In this document: positions 13,501-21,340 of the stretch, piece after piece
Position numbering within the stretch: position 1 is the first letter of the stretch
Layout: the number at the start of each line of letters is the position of its first letter
Assembly: GCA_945859605.1 (NCBI GenBank)
Contig: OX243822.1
Location: forward strand, 3,814,379 to 3,878,378
Direction: 5' to 3'
Source: Lumbricus rubellus
Lineage: Eukaryota > Annelida > Clitellata > Crassiclitellata > Lumbricidae
DNA: 64,000 nt
Translations under genes and position numbers: made by a program
Notes under the pieces: generated by a model
What the model was told of the DNA's origin: nothing
Database searches by the model: none
Seen by the model: only the letters and a program-made list of their open reading frames with translations

Positions 13501-16500
13501 GTTCATATAAAAATTATATATATGTTCCCAAAGTGGAACGTTGGGTCACTTTGACTAGTATAGGCATCAAGCATTAGTAAAAGTAAAACTTTTTCCAAAT
13601 GATGCATATATACAATTTTTTAAAAGGTGTGAATCACAAAGGTTAATACTTCACCTCTACCCCAAATTTTACACACCCCATCCTCAAAATTCCACTCCGC
13701 CCCACCCTTCCACCCCACCAAACCCCATGAAATGCTCACATATGAAATTTATGAAAAATAATGTTTCAATTTGTTTTCATACCGGTCCCAACGAACCACT
13801 ACGCTGACCGTATCCCACAAAGCCCCACAGCTATCCCCACCCACCCCACCCACCCAACCCAACCCTAATCCACCTCCCCAAATTGCCCCCACACAGTCCC
13901 ACATGTCTGGAGTAAGGTTTCTCGGTCAAACCTCCTCTTCACTTCGAACGCACACGGCCCACTTCAACCACATACTCCAACCGTCCATCTATAACCCACC
14001 TCCACCCTACTCCGGCCCACTCCACCCCATTCCCACCCTCCACTCCGACCCACCTCTTAAAATGCGCAACATAGGAAATTCATGAAAAACAATTTTTTAC
14101 TTTGTTTTTCACCTTGGCTCTTCCTTCTCACTTTGACCCCACCCAGCACACTACAACCCCATACCACAACCGTCCGACCCCACCCACCTCCACTCTAATT
14201 CAGGCCGACCCACCCCATCTCCCACCCCTCCATGACTCCACTCCGCGAAAGGCTCAACACTTGAAATTCATAGCCAAAAATAATGTTTCGCTTGGTTTTC
14301 ACCTTTGGTCTCACCGCACCGCACCCTACCATCCCAAAATCCTCACCCCACCCCGCAATACCCTGTCCCCACACAACCCACCCTGCGGGAAAACGGAGTA
14401 ATTATATAGGCTAATCAGAATTTAAATATAGCTTACGTTGAAAACATCACGCTGCAGAAGGCCTAACGCAGCTTTTCAAGCTCCTCAAATCCCAAAAAAA
14501 CAGTAGCCTACTATATAATAAAAAAAAAATAGGCCTATAATAATAATAATGGATCAAATAATAATAATACTATAATTAATAATAATAATATTCATGTTCA
14601 TATTAGAATGAAAACTACAATTAACGTAAATTTTGTAGCGAGCAGGGCAAATTTCAATAGAACGTAAAAGTATTGTTTCAACTAGTGAGAGTGACCCAAC
14701 GTTCCCAAAGTGGAACATATCTAAAATCAGCTGCGTTGCTCACTCGTAGAGCACTACTATTAAAAAAATTGACCATAACTAGACAGAATAGACACAGTTC
14801 AATCCAAATGTACAATAAAAGCAATTAATTATCATGCATTTGCTCCAAAAAATAATTTTCAATATTTTTTAGCAAAAACGTCATTTTTTGCCAAATTTGC
14901 ATCAAAATAACTATTTTATTAGCAGCAACATACTTGAAGCAAAAGTAAATAAACATGCACCCATCATTGGCCAAGTAAATGAATATCAATAAGATGACTT
15001 ACAGTAGGTTTTACCGTCTCTGCAAATTTTTTAATAATATGTTCCACTTTGGGAACGTTGGGTCAATAAAGGTTAATGTTGACTTAGGCACAACCTTTAT
15101 AATGTCGGATTAAACGTTTTAAAGGTGTCTACGAGTTGACATGCATATTGTTATTTTGGAGGAGATAATCTAACTACCTCAATTGAAATGAAAATATAAA
15201 GCAAATGTACTCAATAATAAAGGTATGTTCGTTTTCTTGCTTATTCGTGCGCTGAAATCAGAACTAACCACCAAATCTAACTAAATCATTACAGATCATT
15301 TATTTGTCTATTTACTTATTTACAAAATAATTCTTTTACATTCTTACCATCGTAGTTCGTGACGACGTTTTTGTTATGCTTCACATCTTCGGGAAGAAAG
15401 AATCGTCCTAGCGCCCTCTGGTGAACGTTGGCGCCATTGGAGACGAATTGGCGCACGAGTTCGAAGTCACCGTAAACAATAGCAATGTGAAGACCACTCT
15501 CACCTGCATTGGAGACAATGGACAGGTAATCGGAAGCAATCATTTAATTTCTATGGTGTCAGTTTTTCATGCATAACCGACAAAGCAGTTGGCCTTGAAC
15601 GGGATTTGTTTAAGTTACCAAAGTGTTATTTTGTTTGGCGAAACGTGGTACAAAGCATTAATTTTTGCTTATGCACAGTTTTTATAACATGTGTTGAAAC
15701 GTTTCAAAGGTGTCCACACGTAGAAGCGCATAACCGTGGATTGAACGAATATTATCGATTTATTTGGGCTGCTCACTTCGTTTAACTGACTTATCTAGCT
15801 CATCTAAATTTTCTGGTTGATCTGCAGTTTGTTTGCTTCTATGTACACTTGTCATAGCGCCTTTTCAATCTCTCGCTACTCAGAGGCGCTCCAGAATGCA
15901 GAGTTTCACGCTGAAGCGCTGAGCAATTGTGAGTGAAAGACTTGCCCAAGGTCCTTACGCAGCGAGATGGATTCGAACCTCGAACCTTCCGGCTCCAAGG
16001 CAACGACGGCACCAATACACCACCGCGACCCACCCCAGTATTATCTGATTGTTGCTTAACCCTCGGAGGCTAACCTATAAAAAAATCACATATTGGATAA
16101 CCTGGGGTATATTTTTCACCCCACACCATTATAGGCCTATGATATAATATTAGACCATGTTTGATCAACAACGGCACTTAATTCAGGTTCAGCATATGTA
16201 GATTTTTATAATCTATAAAACATAATTAAGTTAAAATATCAGTACAATCGTCGAGTCTACAATCATCTATAAACTCTTTAATTGTTACATTCTTTCCACA
16301 TAAAAAGTTGCGACTCGTAGGCTAGGTCTATGACATCATCGATTTCAACATTATCTGGCACCGAGACATCATTAAAATCAACAAACTCTACAGTATCATC
16401 ATCACTGTCATCATTTTCAATCCATTGATATAAATTATGATGTCAGTTTAGCGGCATTGGCTTCTAATAACCGTCGAAACCTCTTCAACACAAATGCATT

Positions 16501-19500
16501 ATATTAATAATAATGGCCATTGTCTGACCTTAGTCCCGTGACCGTGCATTCGACAAAAAAATTTTAAAAACGTGGAATTAAGCCAAAATCATCTATGAAC
16601 AGATGCACAAAAGCGCATGGCAGAATTTCAACGTAGTAAAAAAATTTAGGGCAAATACTGACAGTGGGGTGAAAAAAACACCCCAGGTTAGCCTCCGAGG
16701 GTTAACTGTATTATCTTCCTGGTGTGGTTTATTTAATTTATCTGACTTGGTCGCCATTTTATTAAGGTTTTACATTATAAGAATAATTATTATAGACGAT
16801 ACTAGACTATTAAATACTGGGCTGGAATAGTGCATACTAGAGTGCTCTAGAGTAGACTATAATATACTAAACTACACTAATCCAGGTTATGCTGGACTAG
16901 ACTAGATTAGATTAGAATAGAACAGAATAGAACAGAATAGAACATAATGGAACAGAGTAGAGTAGAATATAATATAATCGAATGAAATAGAATAGAATGG
17001 AATAGAATAGATTAGAATATAATAGAGTAGAATATAATAGAATAGAAATGAATGGAACAGAATAGAATAGAATAATATTCTATTCTATAAACGGTAATGT
17101 CAGATATTGGACGAAAATAATTGCAAGTGAATGATATTTCCCAAAACACCTCTTTTATGATGAATAATAGATCTACATAAATAATAACGAATAATTGATT
17201 GAAATAAGACTCTTGCAATGATTAAACGATTAATAGAACTGAATATAATATAATAGAACTGAAAATAATAGAACAGAACAGAACAGAATAGAACAGAATA
17301 GAACAGAATAGAGGGTACTTGTCGGTTAGTTCACCGCCACAGTTTGCCGTGTATTTGCGCACTACATATATTTAGGCACTGGTTTCAGTGACGTAATGTA
17401 GCCTAAATGGTGACATCCGATGAACTTATAGCACGCGTTTATTTCTTGGACGCCGTCATGAATGAATGCCATGAATTTCTTAAAAATTTCGGCTAAAACG
17501 GGTCCCTATGTTAATGAATGACTGAACTAACCCTATCCCTAACCCTAACCGACCCTCACGATGCCTAACCTGACCCTAACCGACCCTCACGATGCCTAAC
17601 CTGAACCTAACCAACATTATAGGGACCCGCTTACTATAACAAAGCCCCAATGGTGCTATGTTTAAACCGTTAAAGGATCGGCAAGACAGATGGAGATGTC
17701 TTAATATAGCCTAAGCGTAACTGTAGGCAAAACATCCCACTGCGCCAAGGCACGTGGCTACAAGAATCACGCCTAACTTACTGACAAATCATCCTGTTCG
17801 TATAGGTCCATTGCTGGTCCAAAGAAATGACGAGCATTCGTTTTTGCGAGTGTGAACTGGAATTTGCGAAAGAAGCGGTAATAGACTGGAATAACTATCT
17901 GCGTGTGGCGGTGAATTAATTTCTGCATGTAAAATTTCGTATATAGGCCTACGGTTTCTGTGTGTGGCGGTGAATACAACCGACAAGTACCGAATAGAGC
18001 AGAATAAAATAGGATGGAACAGAATAAAATAGAATAGAATAGATCAGATAATCGCAAGACATGCATCATCATCATCGTATACCGTAATATTCGTCTCCCT
18101 CGTAGAAGTCAAGCGCGAGTTTCGGATAGCATCTCAGCAATATCTGACTGATCTCACGGAAGTCGTACGTATCTGAGTGAAGCATGCAGAGGTGAAGTGC
18201 AGACTCCCCTACGCTGCCCCTCTGACTCAACTCCCAGCAAGCCTCGTGCTCTCGGAACTCGATCCCGCCAGTCGAGCCACCTGGACGGACGCTGTTCTTC
18301 GATGATGAGGATGAGGAGGAGGCGTTGCTCGCTGCACCGCTGTGCTCACAGGAGGCAAGGACTTCGACGTCCGTGCGAGTATCGACCAGGGTGGCATCCT
18401 ACATGTATGTGAGCAAATAGACATTGTATACCATGTGTGTGCGTGTGTGTGTGTGTGTGTGTTTGTTTCTGCACTTGTTATAGCGCCCCTTCAAGCTCTC
18501 TCTCTCTCTACTCAGAGGCGCTCCCGAATGCAGAGCGGACACTGCATCTGGGTTTCAAGCCGAAGCGCTGAGCAATTGCGAGTAATGGACTTGCCCAAGG
18601 TCCTTACGCGGCGAGGTGGATTCGAACCTCGTACCTTCCGGCTCCAAGGCAATGACGCCACCACTACACCACCTCGCCCCACAAATGTGATGTGTGTGTA
18701 TGTGCGTGCGTGCGTTTGTGTGTGTGTGTGTGTGTGCGCGTGTGTGTGTGCATGTTCGTGTTCAAACACAAACACACATCATCGTCATCTCCCCACCAAC
18801 AACCCCCAGACTCGACGTAGCGCTTCTTAATAAGCTGGAGCCCCGTGTGCTTAGCTTCAGAAAAATACGATTTTGAGGTTAACGTCGAATTTGCCATTAC
18901 ATGACATTGTATGCTTTGCCCTAGAATGATGTCTTTCTAAATTTATGCGGGATGAATTTTACATTATTTATAACACAATTATTAAACCTAAAAGAGGTGT
19001 GTTTTGGAACTGCCGTATTTTTGCAGTTTTTGTGTGTTCACTGACTTTGTAGGAGACCAAGGGCCATTGTCAAGTATCTTTAGATCCCATGGAGTTAAAT
19101 TTACTGATAAATTTGCTCCCAGAGCCGATGTTATGCTAAATATGGTCCATGGTAAAGCACATATTTGGCGCCGTGTGACTCCAAGGGATCCGTACATGAA
19201 AGTCGAGAGTTTACTGTTGTTACGATTGGAGCACTAGACTAAGTGCTAAACAAGTTTTCTGTTATTTATCAAAAAATCTGGTTCCCATAAAAAAGGTTTG
19301 TGAACTGTGTCGTAAGTTTATTGTTCTTCGAGAGTTACTAGCGAAAAACGAATTTTCTTTTACTTATAAAAAATGTTGTTTACATAAATAGAGGTGTGTT
19401 AAATGCATTCAATTGCAGTTATAAATATTATGTGTTCAACAATCTTTCCATCTCTCATAATCGCGCGACCATAATATAGGAGTAATCTCCAGGTAAGTTT

Positions 19501-19779
19501 TCCAGGTATACTCACATTCATCTTCGCTGTGATCTGATCCTTCCAGCGGATATACTCCACCTTCGATACGACCTTTCCATTTCCATCGTTGTATAGGAAA
19601 CGTTTGATCTCTCGGTGGATAAGCTCCTCCACACCTTCCTCTCCACTTTCACGGTACACATCGACCAACTTTCCCTGTTGCTGAAGATTGATGTATTGGT
19701 AAACTGGATTCTCTTTCTGCTCCTTGTTCTGGAGCTTCCAGGCGGAGTCCGGATCCGATACTTTCTTACTGCGAAACAT
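1..19779 (-). CDS. TRPV: TRPV-family cation channel, Nanchung/OCR-like, 11 exons, cut by window edge
   Basis: Members of this family are tetrameric, Ca2+-permeable plasma-membrane channels; insect Nanchung and Inactive act in ciliated mechanosensory cells. The exons join in phase as 19779-19516, 18398-18083, 15503-15348, 7340-7186, 6118-5975, 5512-5431, 4659-4544, 3769-3647, 2574-2467, 1013-862 and 85-1, giving 567 residues without a stop. Residues 1-88 are a charged N-terminus. About 147-345 hold the ankyrin repeats, with TRPV hallmarks [43 protein letters not shown] and [12 protein letters not shown]. Residues 347-352 (IWRYSN) and the stretch ending LLADKWKRF lead to S1 (about 412-433). S2 lies in exon 9, S3 at 495-513, S4 at 521-538 and the start of S5 at 543-567. 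The pore, S6 and TRP box lie beyond base 1. A Ser-rich insert occupies about 114-125. Family assignment is firm; assignment to the Nan/OCR rather than the Iav/OSM-9 branch is inference. Confidence 0.94.
373..601 (+). repeat. (TGAA)n microsatellite, TRPV intron 10
   Basis: A tetranucleotide array with interspersed GAGCGAATGAATG variants that recur at intervals, giving a weak higher-order pattern. The rest of intron 10 (86-861) holds a short GATT-type stretch and a SINE fragment. Confidence 0.95.
651..807 (-). mobile_element. tRNA-derived SINE, 5' portion
   Basis: On the minus strand it opens with a tRNA-like head containing an A-box-like segment and a B-box region read as GAATTCACCTCA. It continues into the CTTGGGCAAGTCC-like body shared with six further copies in this window. 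The tail is missing. Confidence 0.75.
862..1013 (-). CDS. TRPV: TRPV exon 10 (S3 and S4 helices)
   Basis: Residues 489-538 plus two bases: [20 protein letters not shown] then [17 protein letters not shown] and [12 protein letters not shown]. It matches the AP.K.IF.....L....IP.R and F..P.SW..LLFF pattern of TRPV S3-S4. Acceptor CTACAG|ACGAGT, donor CCAG|GTAAAG. Confidence 0.92.
1193..2190 (+). repeat. 41-bp minisatellite, 24 identical units, TRPV intron 9
   Basis: The core GACAAAGATAGATAATAG starts at 1193 and recurs every 41 bp through 2177, exactly 24 periods, with no substitutions that I can see. The unit itself is built of GATA/GACA words. Frames stay open through it only because no stop occurs in one strand of the unit; no protein is implied. 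Confidence 0.97.
2230..2402 (+). repeat. Degenerate CAG/TAG trinucleotide array
   Basis: Mixed AGC, AGT and GGT triplets in TRPV intron 9, just 60 bp upstream (in plus coordinates) of exon 9. Confidence 0.85.
2467..2574 (-). CDS. TRPV: TRPV exon 9 (S2 helix and S2-S3 linker)
   Basis: Residues 453-488: [20 protein letters not shown] then [16 protein letters not shown]. The RY.AE start and EIR.QG...F.KH end are typical of TRPV S2 and the cytosolic linker. Acceptor CGCAG|GTTCGT, donor CAG|GTACAT. Confidence 0.9.
2598..2872 (+). repeat. Degenerate GATAAT/GATAGT array, TRPV intron 8
   Basis: Hexamer-like runs of GATAAC, GATAAT, GATAGA and GACAAT. From 2873 to about 3440 the intron shows nothing recognisable. 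Confidence 0.85.
3479..3622 (+). repeat. GAC/GAT trinucleotide array
   Basis: Runs of GACGAC and GATGAT triplets ending 25 bp from the exon 8 splice donor in TRPV intron 8. Confidence 0.9.
3647..3769 (-). CDS. TRPV: TRPV exon 8 (S1 helix)
   Basis: Residues 412-452. [20 protein letters not shown] is the first transmembrane helix, followed by an acidic extracellular loop around [14 protein letters not shown]. Acceptor TTGTAG|CGTCGT, donor ATT|GTATGT, phase 0 at both ends. Confidence 0.88.
3979..4517 (+). repeat. (GACA)n microsatellite blocks, TRPV intron 7
   Basis: Three CAGA-rich blocks (about 3979-4100, 4283-4333, 4469-4517) separated by CATA-rich spacer. The last block ends within 30 bp of exon 7. 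Confidence 0.9.
4544..4659 (-). CDS. TRPV: TRPV exon 7 (pre-S1 linker)
   Basis: Residues 373-411: [20 protein letters not shown] then [19 protein letters not shown]. It matches the SAL...GxxxxHLxML...LL.DKW block of TRPVs. Acceptor TTGTAG|ATTACA. The donor that keeps phase with exon 8 is AGC|GTCAGT, again with C at +3. Confidence 0.9.
4884..5155 (+). repeat. (TTCTA)n degenerate array, TRPV intron 6
   Basis: Pentanucleotide TATTC/TTCTA repeats with many single-base changes. It is the complement class of the TAGAA arrays found in introns 2 and 4. Confidence 0.85.
5431..5512 (-). CDS. TRPV: TRPV exon 6 (pre-S1 linker)
   Basis: An 82-bp exon, residues 346-372 plus one base: [10 protein letters not shown], then [14 protein letters not shown]. 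TRPVs have the same WRYSNI and YPL.xLDTI motif between ankyrin domain and membrane. Acceptor TTGTAG|GAAATC, donor CCAA|GTAAGC. Too short to show as a long reading frame. Confidence 0.9.
5690..5950 (+). repeat. (TGAA)n/(TGGA)n microsatellite, TRPV intron 5
   Basis: A tetranucleotide array of the same type as the one in intron 10, with periodic GAACGAGCGAATG variants. It lies 25 bp from the exon 5 donor. Confidence 0.95.
5975..6118 (-). CDS. TRPV: TRPV exon 5 (last ankyrin repeat)
   Basis: Residues 298-345. It reads [20 protein letters not shown] and VFNNIIE, with acceptor TTCAG|GATCTC. The only donor that keeps the phase and the family spacing to the next exon is TAC|GTCAGT, a less common donor with C at +3. 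The 3' boundary is therefore slightly less certain than the rest. Confidence 0.88.
6175..6500 (+). repeat. TAGAA/TAGAC-rich array, TRPV intron 4
   Basis: Degenerate GAATAGAAT and AGACTAGACT runs. The block 6403-6430 is a regular five-base TAGAC repeat. Confidence 0.8.
6781..7147 (+). repeat. CTGT/CTCT-rich array, TRPV intron 4
   Basis: Pyrimidine-biased TCTG repeats, ending 40 bp from the exon 4 donor. Long open frames across it are a repeat artefact. Confidence 0.88.
7186..7340 (-). CDS. TRPV: TRPV exon 4 (ankyrin repeat)
   Basis: Residues 246-297. It reads [20 protein letters not shown] and later [20 protein letters not shown], the most diagnostic TRPV ankyrin block. Acceptor TGTAG|GTTACG, donor GCG|GTAAGA, ending in phase 0. 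Confidence 0.95.
7374..7631. mobile_element. hAT-like MITE, 258 bp
   Basis: Terminal inverted repeats CAGGGCCGGATTAA at both ends. Flanking 8-bp duplications are AACATAGA (7366-7373) and AACATGGA (7632-7639), one mismatch. CAGGG ends with 8-bp duplications fit the hAT superfamily. No transposase. It lies in TRPV intron 3, 33 bp from exon 4. Confidence 0.85.
7831..12180 (+). repeat. 21-bp minisatellite, about 4.3 kb, TRPV intron 3
   Basis: About 200 diverged copies of a 21-bp unit whose core is CACACACGCAGTGTG, each preceded by AAGGT so that AGGTCA recurs every 21 bp. Main variants are ACGCAG or ACTCAG in the core and TAA, AAA or CAA after it. Occasional units are shortened (for example near 8232 and 8873). 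Larger blocks are themselves duplicated at offsets of about 640, 712 and 1,794 bp. Both edges share the words GTCATTCAGGCAA (7814 and 12111). Because 21 is a multiple of three, frames run open on both strands without being genes. Confidence 0.95.
12603..12797 (-). mobile_element. tRNA-derived SINE
   Basis: Same family as the copy at 18471. On the minus strand it has a tRNA-like head, a CCTTGGGTAAGTCC-like body and a tail with GCGCCTCTGAGTAGGG. Confidence 0.8.
13521..13548 (+). repeat. GTTCC/GGAAC motif, copy 1
   Basis: GTTCCCAAAGTGGAAC followed by GTTGGGTCAC. Two more copies lie at 14691-14719 (minus) and 15039-15065 (plus), in the latter two with the central CCAAAGTGG inverted. Confidence 0.75.
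13660..14400 (+). repeat. C-rich segment in three diverged copies
   Basis: Runs of CCCCACCC words alternate with an AT-rich piece resembling GAAATTCATGAAAAATAAT. That piece recurs near 13745, 14065 and 14265, so the segment is a degenerate tandem triplication with a repeat length of about 200-320 bp. Confidence 0.75.
14691..14719 (-). repeat. GTTCC/GGAAC motif, copy 2
   Basis: Inverted relative to copy 1. Together with copy 1 it brackets 1.2 kb, like the inverted ends of a defective DNA element. Confidence 0.7.
15039..15065 (+). repeat. GTTCC/GGAAC motif, copy 3
   Basis: GTTCCACTTTGGGAAC followed by GTTGGGTCA. Followed by TAAAGGTTAATGTT, while copy 1 is followed within 120 bp by the similar AAAGGTTAATAC. 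Confidence 0.7.
15348..15503 (-). CDS. TRPV: TRPV exon 3 (ankyrin repeat)
   Basis: Residues 194-245 plus one base. It reads [19 protein letters not shown], then [18 protein letters not shown] and NVVTNYDG. This matches the TRPV pattern of a GADVH-type repeat followed by the G(R/N)FF loop. Acceptor CAG|GTGAGAG, donor GATG|GTAAGA. Confidence 0.93.
15841..16035 (-). mobile_element. tRNA-derived SINE, near full length
   Basis: Minus-strand copy with head GGTCGCGGTGGTGTATTGG, B-box-like GTTCGAATCC, body CCTTGGGCAAGTC and tail GCGCCTCTGAGTAGCG ending GACAAGTGTACAT. Confidence 0.85.
16060..16701. mobile_element. piggyBac-like MITE, 642 bp
   Basis: Perfect 17-bp terminal inverted repeats CCCTCGGAGGCTAACCT, with TTAA on both sides (16056-16059 and 16702-16705). 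TTAA targets and CCC.../...GGG ends are the piggyBac signature. Subterminal CCTGGGGT and ACCCCAGG words also pair. No transposase; it is non-autonomous. Confidence 0.88.
16880..17310 (+). repeat. TAGAA/AACAGAATAG arrays, TRPV intron 2
   Basis: Two degenerate blocks (16880-17090 and 17230-17310) of GAATAGAATA and GAACAGAATA. A related short block follows at 17985-18045. Confidence 0.85.
17488..17628 (+). repeat. CCCTAACC-rich repeat inside an inverted GGGTCCCTAT pair
   Basis: GGGTCCCTATGTTA near 17490 and its inverted partner ending in ATAGGGACCC near 17626 enclose two copies of a 31-bp unit starting CCCTAACCGACCCTCACGAT. The CCCTAACC words resemble telomeric DNA but do not form a pure telomere array. 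Confidence 0.75.
18083..18398 (-). CDS. TRPV: TRPV exon 2 (first ankyrin repeats)
   Basis: Residues 89-193 plus the first base of codon 194. It contains the Ser-rich insert (a run of seven Ser after ASNA), then [20 protein letters not shown] and ends at GDEYYG, a classic TRPV exon junction. The acceptor is ATGTAG|GAT and the donor TACG|GTATAC. The phase matches exon 1 (0) and exon 3 (1). Confidence 0.9.
18399..19515 (-). other. TRPV intron 1
   Basis: GTGAGT donor and TAG acceptor. It holds a SINE at 18471-18683, two GT tracts and about 800 bases (18700-19500) in which I recognise nothing coding. Confidence 0.8.
18471..18683 (-). mobile_element. tRNA-derived SINE, full-length copy flanked by GT tracts
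   Basis: Minus strand: head GGGGCGAGGTGGTGTAGTGG (A-box-like TGGTGTAGTGG), B-box GGTTCGAATCC, CCTTGGGCAAGTCC, then a GCGCTATAACAAGTGCA-type end. GT dinucleotide tracts lie on both sides (18432-18465 and 18685-18745). Confidence 0.88.
19516..19779 (-). CDS. TRPV: TRPV exon 1 (start codon)
   Basis: Codes for residues 1-88, beginning [15 protein letters not shown] and ending ITAKMN, phase 0. The donor is AAT|GTGAGT. The ATG at 19779 is the first methionine of the frame and the exon carries no other start that would preserve the N-terminus. The segment [11 protein letters not shown] resembles the N-terminal region before the ankyrin repeats of invertebrate TRPVs. Confidence 0.85.
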
Positions 19780-20095
19780 ACTTGGCGTAGTCTTCAGTGG
19801 GTCTAGTATGTTAGTATCGTTGAGACGTCACTGGAGTAGAACGCGCGGGGGTATTCTCCGTCTTCCTATTGGCTGAAATTTGTTTGTTGCCACGCCTTCG
19901 TATTTCGCAGCCAATGATATTTCGCCACAGAGATTATATTTTATTATATTGGCTTACTTTTGTTTGTAGCTACGCCTTCTTACATGTAATTGGCAACTAC
20001 TGATTTCTTGGAGTCGCAATTATGCAGTACTTTATTCTATTGGTCAAATTTTTACTTGCAGTCACGCTCTCGAATATGGCAGCCAATGAGATATT
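19780..20095 (-). promoter_or_regulatory. Presumed TRPV promoter with six CCAAT boxes
   Basis: Six CCAAT/ATTGG pentamers start at 19868, 19911, 19948, 19989, 20039 and 20083. They sit in about 2.5 copies of a degenerate 85-bp unit containing ATTGGCTGAAATTTGTTTGT and GCAGCCAATGA. A CRE-like TGACGTCT lies on the gene strand at 19830-19823, about 45 bp before the start codon. CCAAT boxes are bound by NF-Y. That this is the promoter rests only on position. Confidence 0.5.
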
Positions 20096-20149
20096 GAATC
20101 GATTGCACCTGCCTTAAAACCAGAAACACTAATTCGCTTATGTCTAATT

Positions 20150-20700
20150 CAAACTGGTCCAGATTTTCTATTTGCAGTATCCACATTTCAGATGATTTAA
20201 ATTGTCCAAAACCCAAACCAGAATAGATAGATTCGATTGGATGAATCTTCAGAAGATTTTATATTTTCTAAAATCCAAATCGGAATAGAGGCTCAGCTGG
20301 TTCAAACTGTAGAAGATTTTCTAACGGCTAAAATATTATTCAAACCTGAGGAGAGACTCCATTTGTCTCAGACTGCATAAGATTTTCTATTGGTTAAAAT
20401 CCACACCGGAAAATTGTAGACCAGATTCTTTCAAATAGGTTTCAAAATAGATTCCTTTGGTCAATTCCAAAAACAATTATAAATCCTACTGAATTCTTCT
20501 AAATAAACAGTCGCCGCTTAGGCCTACTTCTAAGTCCATTGGTTCAGGGTTCATAAGGCATTTCATTGGGTAAAATCCACACCAGAGAAAGGACCAGATT
20601 GGTTCAAATTTCAAAGTACATCTGACATTGGTCAATTCCAAACCTAAATACCAACCTGACTAGCTAGAAATCCTACCGTATATATATTCTTTCAAATAAA
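20150..20700 (+). repeat. Degenerate tandem repeat, about 80-100 bp unit
   Basis: AGATTTTCTATTGGTTAAAA-like words recur at about 20161, 20255, 20313, 20391 and 20570, each followed by TCCAAACCGGAATAGA-like sequence. Copies have diverged strongly. Confidence 0.65.
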
Positions 20701-21117
20701 CACACGCCGCTGACTTCTACATGTAAGTCGCCCATCCCTTCCAACAATAATTCCCTGACTTTGATCGAACTGCACTTTAAGCCACTGAAGCAATCATGAT
20801 TGTGGCGTGTTGAGCACCCTCTTCACCGCTGTTTACTGGCGTTGTCATGACGACAGCAGCGTCAGGACCTGCGTTTCTAGTATTGGTGATTATCGACCCG
20901 TTGCGCCAACGATTGCAGATAATAGGGAGAGACCTGGCAAACACACTGTGCGACAGGAAGCAAGGGCGAAGGATACGATTGGTCGTCGGCTCAAGTGATT
21001 GGCCAATCGATGCGGATTGACTCCTATTCCACCACCTCCTCCTTTTCTGCTTCCTCCCCCTCCTACATGTACCTCCTCCTACTCGTTGTCGTTCTCGTAC
21101 TCCCACTGCCACCGTTA
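20700..21117. other. Unassigned 420-bp stretch upstream of TRPV
   Basis: Relatively GC-rich and open in several frames, with neither a recognisable domain nor clear splice signals. A divergent upstream gene start cannot be excluded. Confidence 0.3.
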
Positions 21118-21340
21118 GTTACTCTCTCTGTCTCTGTCGCTGTCTCTGTCTCTGTCTCTGCTTCTGTCTCTATGTCTCTATCTGTCTCTGTCTCTGTCTC
21201 TATCTCTCTCTGTCTGGGTCTGTGTATGTGTCTGTATCTCTGTCTCTGTCTCTGTCTGTATGTGTCTGTGTCTATGTCTATGTCCATGTCTCTGTCTCTG
21301 TCTGTCTGTCTGTATGTCTGTCTGTCTGTCTGTCTCTCTC
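21118..21340 (+). repeat. CTGTCT/CTCTGT array
   Basis: A pyrimidine-rich TCTGTCTC repeat ending in pure (CTGT)n, followed by a purine-rich block (21360-21590) of GAGGAGGA type. Confidence 0.9.

Larger units (their letters stand above)
7341..15347 (-). other. TRPV intron 3 (8 kb)
   Basis: The largest intron. It carries a hAT-like MITE, the 4.3-kb 21-bp minisatellite, a SINE, a C-rich triplicated segment and three copies of a GTTCC/GGAAC motif. Stretches 12850-13500 and 14400-15340 are AT-rich with no recognisable coding content. Confidence 0.8.
15504..18082 (-). other. TRPV intron 2
   Basis: About 2.6 kb. It holds a SINE (15841-16035), a piggyBac-like MITE (16060-16701), TAGAA-type arrays, and an interstitial CCCTAACC-rich repeat near 17530-17612. 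Confidence 0.8.

Noticed and set aside
17527..17560. Chromosome end or telomere
   Set aside because: Only a few CCCTAACC words inside a gene intron, with ordinary sequence on both sides.
19004..19237. 77-codon plus-strand frame in TRPV intron 1
   Set aside because: No homology recognised, no splice or promoter support, antisense to an intron.
20777..21112. 111-codon Arg-rich minus-strand frame upstream of TRPV
   Set aside because: Open on both strands through GC-rich sequence, no domain, no clear junction to the TRPV exons.
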